Assembly (NCBI GenBank): GCA_023333625.1
Contig: CM041638.1
Location: 24,521,129-24,585,128, forward strand
Direction: 5' to 3'
Length of the DNA stretch: 64,000 bases
From: Bothriochloa decipiens
Lineage: Eukaryota > Streptophyta > Magnoliopsida > Poales > Poaceae
The notes under the pieces: generated by a model
Database searches by the model: none
The model's input: the letters and a program-made list of their open reading frames with translations, nothing else
Told to the model about the DNA's origin: nothing
Program-made: the position numbers and the translations under genes
In this document: positions 31,206-43,117 of the stretch, piece by piece
Numbering within the stretch: the stretch's first letter is position 1
How the letters are laid out: every line of letters begins with the position of its first letter

Positions 31206-33802
31206 ACCTTTTGCTCATCCCTGAGCAAAGATAGACTTAGCGATGGATCAGGAGTTGCTATAATGTGTTCACGCCTCATAAGTACACATGCGTTCAAATA
31301 AGAACTCTCCTCAGAATTAGAGTGAACTGTTCTAACTCAAAACTTACCCATATTACCTTTCACCATGGAGCTTATAGCCATCACTTGGGTCTTGAGCAGT
31401 TGAAAGACAGAACAGTCAAGTCAAGCGCTATGTTTCTCGCTCCTTGATCAATTATCACTCCGGAGTTTTTGCAAGATTTTCAAAATAAAACTCAAAGATT
31501 CCTTGTATGACCCTTTCAAGTCTCTAATTTGTGGTTTTTTTGGATCCTCTCTAAGGCAAGCGTAAGGTATGCCTTCTCTCTTCTCTTAGAATATGTGGTA
31601 TTTGTGGAACTCAGGCATAGTGAGGTTGTCTTCTCTCTCTCACCCTACTTCTAATAGGCTTATGTGGAGCTCATAGGTGGGGAGACAGCTCAAAAACTAC
31701 TTGCATATATTGCACAGTTAAACCATAGATCCAGAGGAACTAGTCATATAATCAAGTCATATGTGCATGTAGGGGAGGGGAATGTAATGAATGATATAAA
31801 TGATGGTGAAAGAAATAAGAAGATGATTATGAGGGGTGATTAATGATGGTGAATATCTAATTCTACACTTGCTCCTTGGGGATAACATACCTCCCTATTA
31901 ATAACTCTGACATTTTTTGAAGAGGAGGACTTGGCTGCTTTATCACTTGGGACTTTTGTCCTCTTTCTTTTTCTTTCTCTTTCTTTTTTCTCTCCTTTTT
32001 TTAGAGCGACCAATCCTCTTGATACAACCATAGCGATAGGGAGTATTCTGAAATAACTGGAGCTTTATTGCACAATGAAAAGAGATATGATGGCGACATA
32101 TATTTTTGGGTGTTCTCTCCCAGTGTAGGAGTTAGAACATTTTCTGAGTGGATCTTGATGAGGAATATGTATATGCGATTGGATGGGTGTGTACTCTCAG
32201 GGTAGGATTGGAGTAGCATAGGTGCGTGTTTTCAGGATAGAAACAACATGTGATGTGATGTATGTATATGTGGGTGGTACTTCTAGGAACAGAAGTAGCA
32301 CAGAGTGAATGTAGTATGGTGAATATAAGTGGGTGCATACTTCTGAGGACAGAAGTAGCGTAGATCAACGGATGAAGAGCACATAGTATTGAATTTAACC
32401 GCATGACCAGCTCCTAAGGGTCAACACAGCTTAACTACCCTCAATGCCTACAGAGTGATATACACAAATAGAAGGCTTTCCTATTCTAGTAAGAATGAGT
32501 ATCCGACTATGGTAGGAATTTTGAACTCTCATCATAAAGGAACTCATCATGTAGCAATTTTAAGATTTTCACAAATAAATTCTCCAGAACTTTAGTATCT
32601 CTAGGAGTAAAATGGACAGCAGCTCAAAACCTTCCCATATCTTATCCATCAACTACCTAGACTTAGATCAAGCATTCGTAACCCATAGGTTTTAATTTCA
32701 GAGCAAATCTTAAATCTAAACAGTTGTGTCTAAAACTCGGGAGAGTGCGAGGTAAAAACTAGGTACTTGAAAAGAATTACGGCAGAGCAACTATTCATCA
32801 TTTCCATATAGAGCTATTCTAGGGGTTTATTTTAGCAACAAATTCTTTAAAGAGCTCTCCATTAGCTAACAAATTTAATATCACACAGAAAGGATACTGA
32901 AATAAATAGGGAAAATTTTATTAGGTTTCTAAGGTTATTCATTTTTTAGTTGTTTTATCATAGCACGCTGTAAATAGATGAGTAAGGAATACTTAGCTTG
33001 ATACACGGGGGTTGCTCTCCCCCAAGCTGGATGTTGACATGGTCTGTTGATGTTACTGGCTGGCAGTGAAGGCGCTCTAGTCCTCCTGAAGTGTCGTGGA
33101 TGGTTGCTTTTGAAGACAACACTTGACCGTTTGGAGACAACACTCTAACAGGGGACAGGTCGTCCTTACTTTGAGTTCTGTGAAGCTCAAATAGACAACA
33201 AAGCTTGTGGAACTGATTATGTGTTAGTGATAAAACTCTAAGCCTTGGATGTCTTAGAACTTTCCTAACCCATTTATCTTTTAGCAGGATCTCAAAATAT
33301 TTTTATAAATTTATATTTTTGATATGCAAACAAAAATGTATATATGCTAAAAAATTATTTTTATGCCACCATAGTGAATGACTGTGTGAGCTGTTGCACC
33401 ACACATTGTTCACATGGGGCTTAGCATTTTTCAGGATGCAATGCATGACATATTTTTATTTTATTTTTCTAATGCAGAGACAGTAAGGTAAAGACACAAC
33501 TAATGATGCATTTAGGAAAAGTAGAAATGCATAAGGGAAAATGCAATGCTGAAAGGAAAATGCGGATAAATACCAAGTTACTTCTTGGCGCGGCGTTCGG
33601 TGATTCTTAAGTCCTCCGAACGGGACCTTCTTGTTTGCTCATTGTTTGAGGGGCGCGTCGGATGGTGCCACTGGTGTTGCATCTTGTGTAGGATCTAAAT
33701 CTGGTTTTACCTTTGGTTTCCATACCTGCTTTGTTGGTGAGGGTGACTTGGAGGAGGAAGCTTCTGTAATTACTATCTCTTCTTCTGTTGGTGGTACCTC
33801 TT
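31206..33802 (-). other. 3' untranslated region of retroelement A
   Basis: About 2.6 kb with no credible protein. It is collinear with the 3' part of element C (61630-63399) and partly with D (45626-46435), which shows a conserved non-coding region. Landmarks are 'agagaagg' blocks and the phrase 'ctcccccaagctggatgttgacatgg' at 33019. Confidence 0.65.
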
Positions 33803-34330
33803 CTACCTCTTCGGCGACGTTGTCCTCATCGGGTACCAATTTTTGAATCTTGACACTTCTCCTTCATAGTTAGCCCATCCATCTATGATGATCTTTTTCT
33901 TCTGGCGATGGGTATGCTGCCTTCTCCTTGACCTGTTCTTCTTGGGCTCCTCGTTGATTATATAATTATCATTAAAATAGCGGCGTACCTTTTTTGAGGG
34001 GAAGTGGAATTGTACCTCCCCTGTTCCAATGTAGATGATGGCCTTGGTAGTGTTGAGGAACGGTCTTCCTAGGATGATAGGTGGATCATACTCATCTTCA
34101 CCCATGTCAATGACTAGAAAGTCAGTGGGGATGTAGTGATCGTCGATCTGGACAAGGACATCTTTGGCTATCCCTTCTACGAAGTGAAAGAACTGGTCTG
34201 CCATCTACAGCTATGCATAGGTGGGGACCAAAGGCATAGTATCATGTAGATATTCATAAGTTACCTTGGCCATTATGTTGACGCCCGATCTGGTGTCACA
34301 GACAGCTTTGTTGAAGGAGCATCTGTTGAT
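33803..34330 (-). pseudogene. Second retropepsin-like domain (PR2) of element A
   Basis: Retropepsins cut the Gag polyprotein. The domain starts in the frame ending at 34211 with IQCSINRCSFNKAVCDTRSGVNIMA. The active-site segment, usually D-T/L/I-G-A/S-S, is disrupted to DTRSG. After two stops near 34205-34210 it continues as a frame with FVEGIAKDVLVQIDDHYIPTDF and DPPIILGRPFLNT, the conserved ILGRPFL end of plant gypsy proteases, then a Lys/Arg-rich tail. The same domain in element B (49144-49850) keeps DIGSS. This is a decayed copy. Confidence 0.8.
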
Positions 34331-34539
34331 GGAGCATTGAATGGTCGGGACACCTGGGTCGTCTTTCTTGATTAGATGCGGGGACTTGAGCTGATGGTCG
34401 TGCTCCCTATGGACTGCAGTGACCATCCTCACTATCTCTGTCTTCTGGGTCTTCTTATTATTGCTCTTGTTCTTGGTCTTGGTTTTAATCTTGGTCTTGT
34501 TACTCCTGTCAATGGTCTCTCTTTCCATCTCATAAGGGT

Positions 34540-34936
34540 ACTGAGGGTGTGCTAGAAATTGCAACACCTTGTTCTTGAAGAAGAAGGTTTCTCGCTTGCC
34601 CTTAATGTTGAAGATGATCTTCGCAGTGTTGGAGTAGATGATAGCTCTGGCAGTGTTCAAGAATGGTCATCCCAAAATGATGGGAGACCTCTCGTTACTG
34701 CCTGTGTCCACTACCATAAAGTCTGCATGAACATACGAGTTTTCTACTCGCACACAGATGTCTTCCAAGGTTCCCGTTGGGTAGCACAGTGATTGGTCTG
34801 CAAGCTGCAAGCACATGGTTGTGTATAGTAAAGGACAATTGAACATTTTCTCATATATCACCTTAGGCATGACATTGACGCTTCCGCCGAAGTCATAGAT
34901 GGCCTCGTTGAAGTTGATACTTCCAATGGAGATCAA
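34540..34936 (-). pseudogene. First retropepsin-like domain (PR1) of element A
   Basis: The frame reads FNEAIYDFGGSVNVMPKVIYEKM, with active-site DFGGS in place of DLGAS. It goes on to LQLADQSLCYP and SPIILG. A stop (TGA for the usual Arg codon) splits ILG from the following PFLNTARAII near 34662. The equivalent in element C (60727-61330) keeps DLGASVNIMP. PR1 and PR2 lie one after the other about 300 bases apart, joined by a Lys/Thr/Asn-rich linker. Confidence 0.85.
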
Positions 34937-35373
34937 AACAATCGGTCTCCCTGGATTGCCCTTCTTGATTGGCAGAGTCGAGTCAATCCATGATCCTTTA
35001 GGAGGGTCACTCCAGTAGCTTCCTGTATTGAATATGTCTACAAGAGTTGCAGTTTCTAATCCTTTCGGTTGCCCCAGAATCTTACCTTGGTCAGCGAAGG
35101 GAACGAAGTTGGCAAGCTACTACAACTGAGATTCTAGTATCTTATTGAAGCTAAGCTAGTTCTTTATACCATTAGAAAACTATCCATTCTATTGTTAATT
35201 GTTTTTAAAGCTTTATCATTAGATGCTAGCTTCTTAGATAGGTTATCCATTAACTTGCCTTGGTTAAGCACTAACTCTATTAAAGGTGGCTGATTGAAAT
35301 TATTATAAGAGGAATTATTACCTTGGTAGTTACCTAAGTAGTTAGCTGAGTAGTTAGGCCTCTGCTGCTGATT

Positions 35374-35592
35374 CTAGCCTTGATTTTGCTGAGGACGGCA
35401 GTAATAGTTGTTTTTGTTGATGTAGATCACATCCTCCTTCATCTCTGGGCAGTTAGCACCTGTACGCCCAGTCTCTCCACACTCTTCACAAGTCATGTGA
35501 GAATCATGAATGTGCATGACTTCTTTCTTCTCAGTGGCTCTCTCATCAAGCCTCTTCATCAATAGGTCCATCTTGGCAGACAACATGTCCAC
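35374..35592 (-). pseudogene. Gag zinc knuckle of element A, His replaced
   Basis: The peptide contains CEECGETGRTGANC. The retroviral-type knuckle is C-x2-C-x4-H-x4-C, and here the His position is Arg. The frame downstream is Asn/Gln-rich (CRPQQNQG...), as in Athila/Tat-like Gag. RNA binding by this knuckle would be impaired. Confidence 0.75.
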
Positions 35593-35640
35593 TTCCTTGA
35601 GCTAGTGCATTCCTCCACCTCTCTTGCGGGTCTGAGTTCT

Positions 35641-36441
35641 CTATTCACTCCAACCTTGGTTTGAGGCCATCTTCTCCATGAGAGCTGTGGCTTGAGGAAT
35701 GGTAAGTGATAAGAATGCACCTCCAGCAGCAGCATCCATGGTCTCAAGAGTGTTGTTGCTGAGCCCTGGATAGAAAGTCTGCATGAGTAGCCAATTTTCC
35801 ATTCCATGATGAGGACATTTGAGGATGTAATCTTGAAAGCGCTCCCAGGCTTCTGGGATAGTCTCATCCTGTTGTTGCTGAAAACTTGATATCTTCCCAC
35901 GGAGAGCATTGGTCTTGCCCATGGGAAAGAACTTCACCAAGAAATTGGTGGAACAAAGTGCCCACATAGTGTTCTTCTCTTTGTTGGCATAGAACCTCTG
36001 CTTCGCTCTCCCTAAGAGTGAGAATGGGAAGAGGCAAAGTAGTATAGCATCTCTGGGAACATCCTTGATGGTGAAACTGCTGCAAATCTCCAGGAAGTGT
36101 TGGAGATGAGCACTGGCATCTTCATGTGCCTTCCCACAGAACTGGCTAGCTTGTACCATGTTAATCAGTGCAGGCTTGAGCTCAAAAGATTTATCAATGT
36201 CCGCAGCTGGTCCAGTATGAATGTTGTCCGTAGTTGGAGCTGAGAACTCATAGAGTGACTTGTCAACCATAACTACAAATCCTGATGTCAAGTTTCACAA
36301 CAGTGGATCTTCTGACTCAGAAGAACCAGCAGGCTGAGACGATGATGATGATGATAGGGGTTTTCTCAACTTAGCCTTGGTCTTCCTGATTAAAGCTTCT
36401 GGATTATCAATGTAGTTTTCTGAAAGATCAAACCTACTCAT
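35641..36441 (-). pseudogene. Gag of retroelement A
   Basis: The coding start is probably the ATG at 36441 (MSRFDLSENYIDNPEALI), whose protein is the counterpart of the B gag start at 48669. An in-frame TGA near 36297 interrupts it. The following 216 codons contain the Retrotrans_gag core: FCGKAHEDASAHLQHFLEIC, LCLFPFSLLGRAKQRFYA, and ISSFQQQQDETIPEAWERF. Gag forms the virus-like particle in the cytoplasm. It ends with a stop at 35641, and the zinc knuckle follows after two further stops. Confidence 0.9.
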
Positions 36442-36570
36442 ACATTACCCTGTATAAAATATATAACATAGACAAAACACAAGGGTAAGGTTGTATGAGG
36501 GGTGGATGGTTCTCAATCACATTAGTGGATGCACTAATGCTCATTATCCATTTGTTCAGCTTTCAACCTT

Positions 36571-36590
36571 CCCTGGCAACGGCACCAAAA
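36571..36590 (-). other. Primer-binding site of element A (tRNA-Asp type)
   Basis: Minus strand TTTTGGTGCCGTTGCCAGGG, five bases after the 5' LTR. It is a slightly mutated TGGCGCCGTTGCCGGGGA, the complement of the plant tRNA-Asp 3' end. The same site appears intact at 48513-48530 and near intact at 49888-49905. Confidence 0.85.
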
Positions 36591-38144
36591 ATACTTGTTG
36601 ACACCTCTAACACCATTTAAGCTAGGTTGTCATCCCCAGCATGGTGCTAGAGGTGCTGGTATTAAATGCATATGCTTTCTAGAAATGAATAGGGAATCCA
36701 CAAGCGCACAGATAATAGCGATGCAGCATTTTAACCGGGAGTAATCTAGGTATCATTATTTATATTTTTACCACTGGGCAGAGAATGCTTATGGATAATG
36801 AGTAATGAGCACTGCATGTGATAATGGAGAGCTTAACTGTGTCTTTATCTGTCTTCTCATACAGGGTAAGTGTCACATAAAATAATAATATATAGATATG
36901 AATAGTATGTAACAAAGGATAAATGAGAGCATATAGCCACATAAAATAATGATAATCATCTCAATAGAGTACTATAAATTTATAACACTAGCATGGACTA
37001 GGACGATCTACAAGAATAAATTCTAAGTATTCTAACTATAAGGTCAAACATACAATGATTAGTGCAATTACACCTAGCAATCATGGCGGGAAAAGGTTAC
37101 ATCTATGCATAGTGATATTACCAAGAAAGATCATGAACAGAGCAATCACTTTCCTATAATAGTGGTGTTCTACTAGTCCTATACTCAGGAGGAGGGCTAC
37201 GAAGGACTCAACAGGACTCACTCCTGTGATCTACCTCGCGATCCGAAATATAGGGTGTAATTGCAGATAAATACAGTATAGGCACCATCCTACACAATAT
37301 TTACCACTCACCCATCGATCTAAAGAGAAAGCGCTATACGATCCTATGCATAAACATAATTCTATTCCAACTATGCTAAGCATATAATCAAAGTAAACTA
37401 AGAATAATATAATTGAGAACATAAGAAAATAGAGCAAAGTCATTTCTGATATATTAGAATAGAATAAAGTACTATTCATAGTAGTAAGAACAATAATAAA
37501 TATTACAATGAAGTAGAAGACTTACCAAGAACGCTAACATATCCGAACTCCAAGCTAGGCTTGACTCCCTTTAGATCTATTCCTATGTAGCTATGCTACT
37601 AAACTATGGAGCTCTAATTGAGATGGTGGCTCTAGGGCTTCCTTGAAGATGAGAATGAATTAGCTAATGAATTAGAGTTTCTCCAAGAGCCAAGGGCCTT
37701 GCTTATATAGCCCCCTAGGATGCACCACACCCCTTGGATCAAACCGACCTAAATGGACACTTCATATTGATCCTCAAGGTCGGTGGAGGCAGTATCCGTG
37801 AGGTTGCTCTTGATTGGTGGAGCTGGCCGAGCAGCCGCCCACGTGGCATGGGCGCGCGCCCATGCTTGGCTGCCATGTGGGCCTAGCTTCGCAGGGTGTA
37901 ACAACCCTAAAAATCCAAACACCAGAAATCACAACCAACAAAAATTTTTCTAAAAAGTATCCCATTATTGGTGAGTGTCATGTAGGAAACCACCCGATAG
38001 CTGCACAAGTAGCCCGTATTTGTAGTTGAGCATCTACATTTTAATCTGGAGTTTAATTTGCATCTTGTTGATTTTATGTATTGAATAATAAAATCAACAA
38101 CATCTTTATCACATGTATATATATAAGTATAATAACCTTGGCTT

Positions 38145-40185
38145 AATCAACAACTATACCTATGTTGATTGGAAGACTTTCTTGAGTCGTTTCAACATAG
38201 CCGGTCCCAAGCCCGGATAAAGGAGGAGGCTGTGTTAGGTCCGGCTAGCCAACATCTCAAAACCAGCCACTCTCATGGATATGAAACCCACAAGAGATTC
38301 GTTGAGGCGTAACCCTCTTAGCGACGTGCTACATCGGAACCCGGGTGTAGTGTCAAATGGGCAAGGGCCGGGTCGTCATCCCCTTAGTGGCGTGTCATAT
38401 CGTGATCCGGGTACGAGAGGAAAACGAGGGACATCGACCAAATCAAATGCATCAAGGATGGGACGGATTGACTTTTGGTGAGGGATGAGGAGATCAAGGA
38501 CAGGTGGAGAGAGTACTTTGACAAGTTGTTTAATGAGGAGAATGAGGGTCCTACCTTAGAGTTGGATGATTCATTTGACGATACCAACAAACACTTTGTG
38601 AGGAGAATTCAGGAGGTAGAGATCGGGGGGCTTTGAAGAGGATGAAGGGAGGTAAAGCGATGGGCCCTGATGGTATCCCCATTGAGGTGTGGAGATGCCT
38701 AGGTGCAAAAGCGATAGTATGGTTAACAAAGCTTTTTAACCTTATTTTTTGGTCAAACAAGATGTCTGAAGAATAGAGGAGAAGTATATTAGTACCGATC
38801 TTCAAGAACAAGGGAGATGTTCAAAGTTGTACTAATTACTGTGGGATTAAGTTGATGAGCCATACGATGAAGCTTTGGGAGAGGGTTTTCGAGCATCGTC
38901 TAAGAAGCATGACAAGTGTGACCCAAAACCAATTTGGGTTTATGCCTGGTAGGTCGACCATGGAGGTGATTTTCTTATTATGATAGTTGATGGAGAGATA
39001 TAGGGAGCAAAAGGAGGACTTGCACATGGTCTTTATTGACATCGAGAAGGCATATGACAAAGTACCAAGAAATATCATGTGGTGGGCCTTGGAAAAGCAC
39101 AAATTCCCAACTAAGTACATCACCCTCATCAAAGATATGTACAGGGATATGGTGACGTGTGTTCGAACATGTGATGGCGATACCCGTGACTTTCCAATTA
39201 AAATAGGACTACATCAAGGGTCAGCATTGAGCCCTTATTTATTTGCTTTGGTGATGGATGAGGTCACAAGGGACATACAAGGTGATATCCCTTGGTGTAT
39301 GCTCTTTGCTGATGATGTGGTGCTAGTGGATGAGACTAGGGCAGGGGTTAATAGGAAGTTAGAACTATGGAGGCACACGTTAGAATCGAAAGGATTTAGA
39401 CTTAGTAGGAGCAAGACTGAGTACATGAGGTGCGATTTCAGTGCGGTTGGGAATGAGGAGGGAGACGTTAGCCTCGATGGGCAAGTGGTGGCCAAGAAGG
39501 ATACTTTTCGATATTTAGGATCGATGCTACAAAAGGATGGTGACATTGATGAAGATGTTAGGCATAGAATTTCAATCGGTTTGTTGAAATGGCATCAGGC
39601 TTCAGGCATCCTCTGTGACAAAAGGGTGCCTCAGAAGTTAAAAGGTAAGTTTTATAGGACAGCAATTCATCCAGTGATGTTATACGGTGCTGAATGTTGG
39701 CCTACAAAAAGGCGACATATCCAGCAATTGAGTGTAGCAAAGATGCGTATGTTACGATGGTGTTGTGGGCACACAAGAAGGGATAGAGTCCGGAACAACA
39801 ATATTCGGGATAGGGTTGGGGTGGCACCAATTAAGGAGAAATTGATTCAACACCAGTTGAGATGGTTCGGCCATGTCCAATGGAGGCCTCCTGAGGCGCT
39901 GGTGCGTAGTGGGATTCTAAAGCGGGTCAATAATGTAAAGCGCGGTAGAGGTCGACCTAAACTGACTTGGGACGAGTCAGTTAAGAGAGACCTTAAGGAG
40001 TGGAATATCCCTAAGGATTTAGCCATGGATAGGAGCACTTGGAGACTAGCAATTAACGTGCCTGAACCATAATCTTTCTCTTGTACATTTTATGTGTTCT
40101 TTGTTCCATGTCTCTTTTGGGTTTCATCTCTAGCCTACCCCAACTTGCTTGGGATAAAAGGCTATGTTGTTGTTGTTGTTGATAC
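38145..40185 (+). mobile_element. RTE-type LINE lacking its endonuclease, 12-bp TSD
   Basis: A perfect direct repeat TAACCTTGGCTT (38133-38144 and 40186-40197) brackets the element. It ends with (TTG)5-like repeats at about 40165-40181. The first ~280 bases look like the RTE 5' leader ('catagccggtcccaagcccgg', 'gcgtaaccctcttagcgacg'). This leader runs directly into the region just before RT ('aaaacgagggacatcgacc'), so the endonuclease is missing by internal deletion and not by 5' truncation. It is closely related to the LINE at 5287-7818, which does keep part of the endonuclease. Confidence 0.92.
38640..40072 (+). pseudogene. LINE reverse transcriptase, nearly intact
   Basis: RT begins around 38640 (GKAMGPDGIPIEVWRC). 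In-frame stops fall at about 38776 and 38983, and then a 361-codon open frame runs to 40072. It contains VFIDIEKAYDKVPR, GLHQGSALSPYLFALVMDEV, the catalytic CMLFADDVVLVDE, and the C-terminal RTE signatures MLYGAECWPTKRRHIQQLS, QLRWFGHVQWR and RGRPKLTWDESV. The catalytic Asp pair is present. Because of the upstream stops and missing endonuclease the element cannot move by itself. Confidence 0.92.
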
Positions 40186-40864
40186 TAACCTTGGCTTGGT
40201 TACCAACTTGACCATGAGACCTTAGTGGACCCACCAAGCCCTTGTGCCATGACACTAACTCTTAGCACTAACCCTTTTGCTAACTGGTCATGGCATGGCT
40301 TGGAAACAAAATAGAAAAAAAGATAGAAAAAGAAAAGGAAAAGGAAATGGAGCAAGCGGCCCAACCTAGCAAACAGCCCAGCTCGGCCTCGCAACCCACC
40401 AAGCCACTCGGCCCAGCAAGGCAACGACCTTCGCTCGCCCGCCAGCACGCAGGCCTGCCCACTCACCCACGTGGGCCGCACAGCCACGGCCTAGCTGGCC
40501 TAACGGCCCAGCAAGCACCGCCCGTGCCACTCGGACCCTCGCGTGGCTGGCCCAGTTGGCCTAACAGCCCGGCGTGAGCCTGCTCAGCGCCGCGCGCGCA
40601 CGCCCCCGCTCTGCCGCTGCCACCCGGGTCCCGCATGTCATATTCCTCCTTTTTCCTCTTCTGGGAGCCGCGCGTCCTGTCCGTGCTTCCAGAAATGGGA
40701 ACAGCTCCCCTTCGTCATCCGTCCGTGCCTGTGACTCGCCGCCACGCCCCGGATGCCCTCTGTCTGCCTCGGCCATGCACCCAAACCCTAACCCTAACCG
40801 AGCATGCGCCCCAGCCATAGGATCGGCACCTCGCATCTCCACCTTATGTCGCCGGCTGCCATGG

Positions 40865-40873
40865 CTATAAAAG
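40865..40873 (+). promoter_or_regulatory. TATA box of solo LTR I
   Basis: CTATAAAAG in a GC-rich block, followed by 'ctagggttccccgtgcc'. It is at the equivalent place to the TATA of the sister LTR (28004-28012), about 0.9 kb from the LTR start once the LINE is subtracted. Confidence 0.65.
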
Positions 40874-43117
40874 GGAGCTCGCTCGGCCGCTAGGGTTCCC
40901 CGTGCCTGTGTAGTCGCCTTGACTATGCCTGCACCACTTGTTGCTGCTGAGGGGAATTGAAGTGAGGAGAGGAAGGAGGCGGGGTAGGGGCCATCCTCTA
41001 GAGCCAAGCATGCCACCGCCGTTCGAGCCCAAGGAGGAAGCCGAAGCCGCCGTTCCATTACGCCACTGCACCGGCGCTACTTCCCCTTCGCTGAGCGCAT
41101 CTTCTTCGACCCCGAGCTGCCACCGACGCGTCGCACAGGTGAGCTCACCCCGCTCGCGTCCATGGCTGTGGCCTAGTTCACCGGCCGCGTTCCCACTCCT
41201 TCGACCCCTTTCCTTTCTTTCACTTTGCCATCGTGTTCGCAACAACCTAGAACGCCCTAGGCAACCTTTTAGAGCTTGGCAGTGGCCACAGCGGGGCCAT
41301 GCACTTTTGCAGCCTTGGCTGCCATGTCTCCCAGCCGTCGGAGCGCCGTTGCGACCTCACCGTCGTGCGCGCCCCCGCCGAGCCACCGTTAGCTGCGCGC
41401 TAGACATCTTCGAGCTCCGACCTGCTCAATTCGGTAGGAGATGGGAAGGGAGAAGCACAACGCCACGTCAATTTGGAGCTCCGCCGCTCGCCGTCGACTA
41501 TCGCCATCGCCACCGCCGCTGCCTTCTCGCGCGCCTCGGTCCAATTAAAGCACAGGAACACGTTCCCCGTGACCTCGCGACCCCTTTTCCCTAGTCGAAG
41601 GAGCCCCCTCGCGCGCCGTAGCGTCCCACCGCCGTGGCCATGCCGGCTAGCACCGCCGTGACACACATGCCAGCCAGCCAGCATGCCGCCAGCTCACCGA
41701 GCCGCCTTCCTTGGACCCGTGCCCGCTCTACGAAGCCCTAGCAGCCACCTTCGTCGCCCGACCCGATCGGGGGCACAGCGTCGCCCGCCGGTGACCGCAC
41801 CGCCGTGCCTGCACACCCTTGGAATGGGGAAGAAAAGGGGGCTTTTCCCCACGTGTGGACCGGGTGCACGTGGCCACGGTGGACCAGCCATAGCACGCCA
41901 CCTGGCCGCTCTGTCCTCGGTGCACGGTGCACTGGGTCCGTAGACCAGCGCGCCGTACACCAAGCCCATTGGACCCCAGATCCGCCGCATGGTGACCTCG
42001 GTGGCCCAGTACTATGTCTCACAGTCTCAGTGTGCCGATGGTACCTATCTAGGATGTCCCAGTACTGAGTGGTAGGGTGGCATCGCACTGGTTTGAAAGC
42101 AGCCGAAATCAGCTTAGGTGGGGCACCGCCGATGATGGTGATCTTGTGGTTACGGGAGTACAACGCTCTGTAGAGTTTTGAATCTATATGTAGTCCGCGG
42201 CCTCGGTATGGTCCTTCCCTCGACCTACGCTTCACAAGAGTAGTGAGATGAGTCCTTCTATTCTTCCCCCTAGTGTTACCCTTCTGGCTGTGAGCCACTG
42301 AGACAGGCTCCGAGAGGGAGTTGGACTTGTCGACTGAGTGCAAGAGGGTGAGATGTGTGTGATGGTGATGGAATGGGTTGGATATGTGGATGAGATGGTT
42401 AAAACTTGATGAATTATATTATATAATATTGGTCACTACTTGCATAGGAAACCACAACCATATATTAGGTCGCTTTGATTATATCCTTTGCATCCCACCA
42501 AATACTACATAGCAAAAGCAAAGCATAGGGTGGGAGATGTGGCCAGTACAAACCGTACTGAAAATAATTTTGCAGGTGAGCCCGACTACGACTTTGACGA
42601 CGAGGAGTAGGAGTCTTGTGCCTACGCTCAGGCTTCTTTTGGAGAGATGATGCTTCTGGCTACCGTTGCTGTTTTAGATGATGCCACTCTGATGCTTTCC
42701 GCCAGTGTGGCGAAGGACTATTTATGTAATTCCCCCTAATTGTACTCTTTTTATTCGATGTATGGATCATGAATCAACTGCTGCTGGATAATATGATGGT
42801 TTGAGCTTTGAACTATTATATTATTCATCATTCGGTGTATTTTCCCTTTGTGGAAAATTGAGGATGTTTCACAGGGGTGCCTCCTTGAGTCTTCTAGAGT
42901 ATTCTTGAGTTGCTAGATGTGGTATTCTCTCTATGTAAATCTGATATGTGGACCTCTTTTGGTTCTTTTCTGATAACCCCCTACAGAAATAGACAATCAC
43001 CAAAACTCATGGAATTCTGTTAGTGTAACCCCTATAACTAGATGGTATTCATGTTTTAACCCTTTCTCATGTTATGTTGACGGTTAAAAACGATACTTAT
43101 CTACCGTCAACAGGCGT

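Larger units (their letters stand above)
37897..42871 (+). mobile_element. Long solo LTR I, carrying a LINE
   Basis: The element starts TGTAACAACCCTAAAAATCC and ends TTGAGGATGTTTCA. The perfect TSD caggg is at 37892-37896 and 42872-42876. It is the plus-strand sister of 24734-29028, sharing the start, a TATA box, a telo-box-like 'aaaccctaaccctaacc' near 40783 and the end. Without the LINE it is about 2.9 kb, shorter than its 4.3-kb sister, so one of them has large indels. No gag, pol or second LTR is found. Frames in the GC-rich part (40560-41990) are open in many phases and I do not call them genes. Confidence 0.85.
29650..43112 (-). mobile_element. Retroelement A: Ty3/gypsy-like, gag plus two proteases, no polymerase
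   Basis: A is complete at both ends. The 3' LTR is 29650-31190, and the 5' LTR 36596-43112 is interrupted by an LTR-like insertion. Both start TGTTGAC and end TCAACA. The TSD ggcgt is perfect (29645-29649 and 43113-43117). The internal region, read on the minus strand, has a primer-binding site, gag, a defective zinc knuckle, two retropepsin-like domains, a ~2.6-kb untranslated 3' part and a polypurine tract. No RT, RNase H or integrase is found, so it must have been moved by enzymes of another element. The two LTRs are about 1540 bp each without the insert. Confidence 0.93.
36596..43112 (-). repeat. 5' LTR of retroelement A, split
   Basis: Pieces 42877-43112 and 36596-37896 make an LTR of about 1537 bp, collinear with 29650-31190. 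The break is a 5-kb LTR-like insertion with TSD caggg. An equivalent of the hydrophobic LTR frame is at 37231-37479, shortened to 82 codons by frame changes. Confidence 0.9.

Noticed and set aside
40560..41990. GC-rich frames (up to 218 codons) in solo LTR I.
   Set aside because: Same reason as in the sister LTR. The TATA box and LTR ends explain the region better than a host gene.
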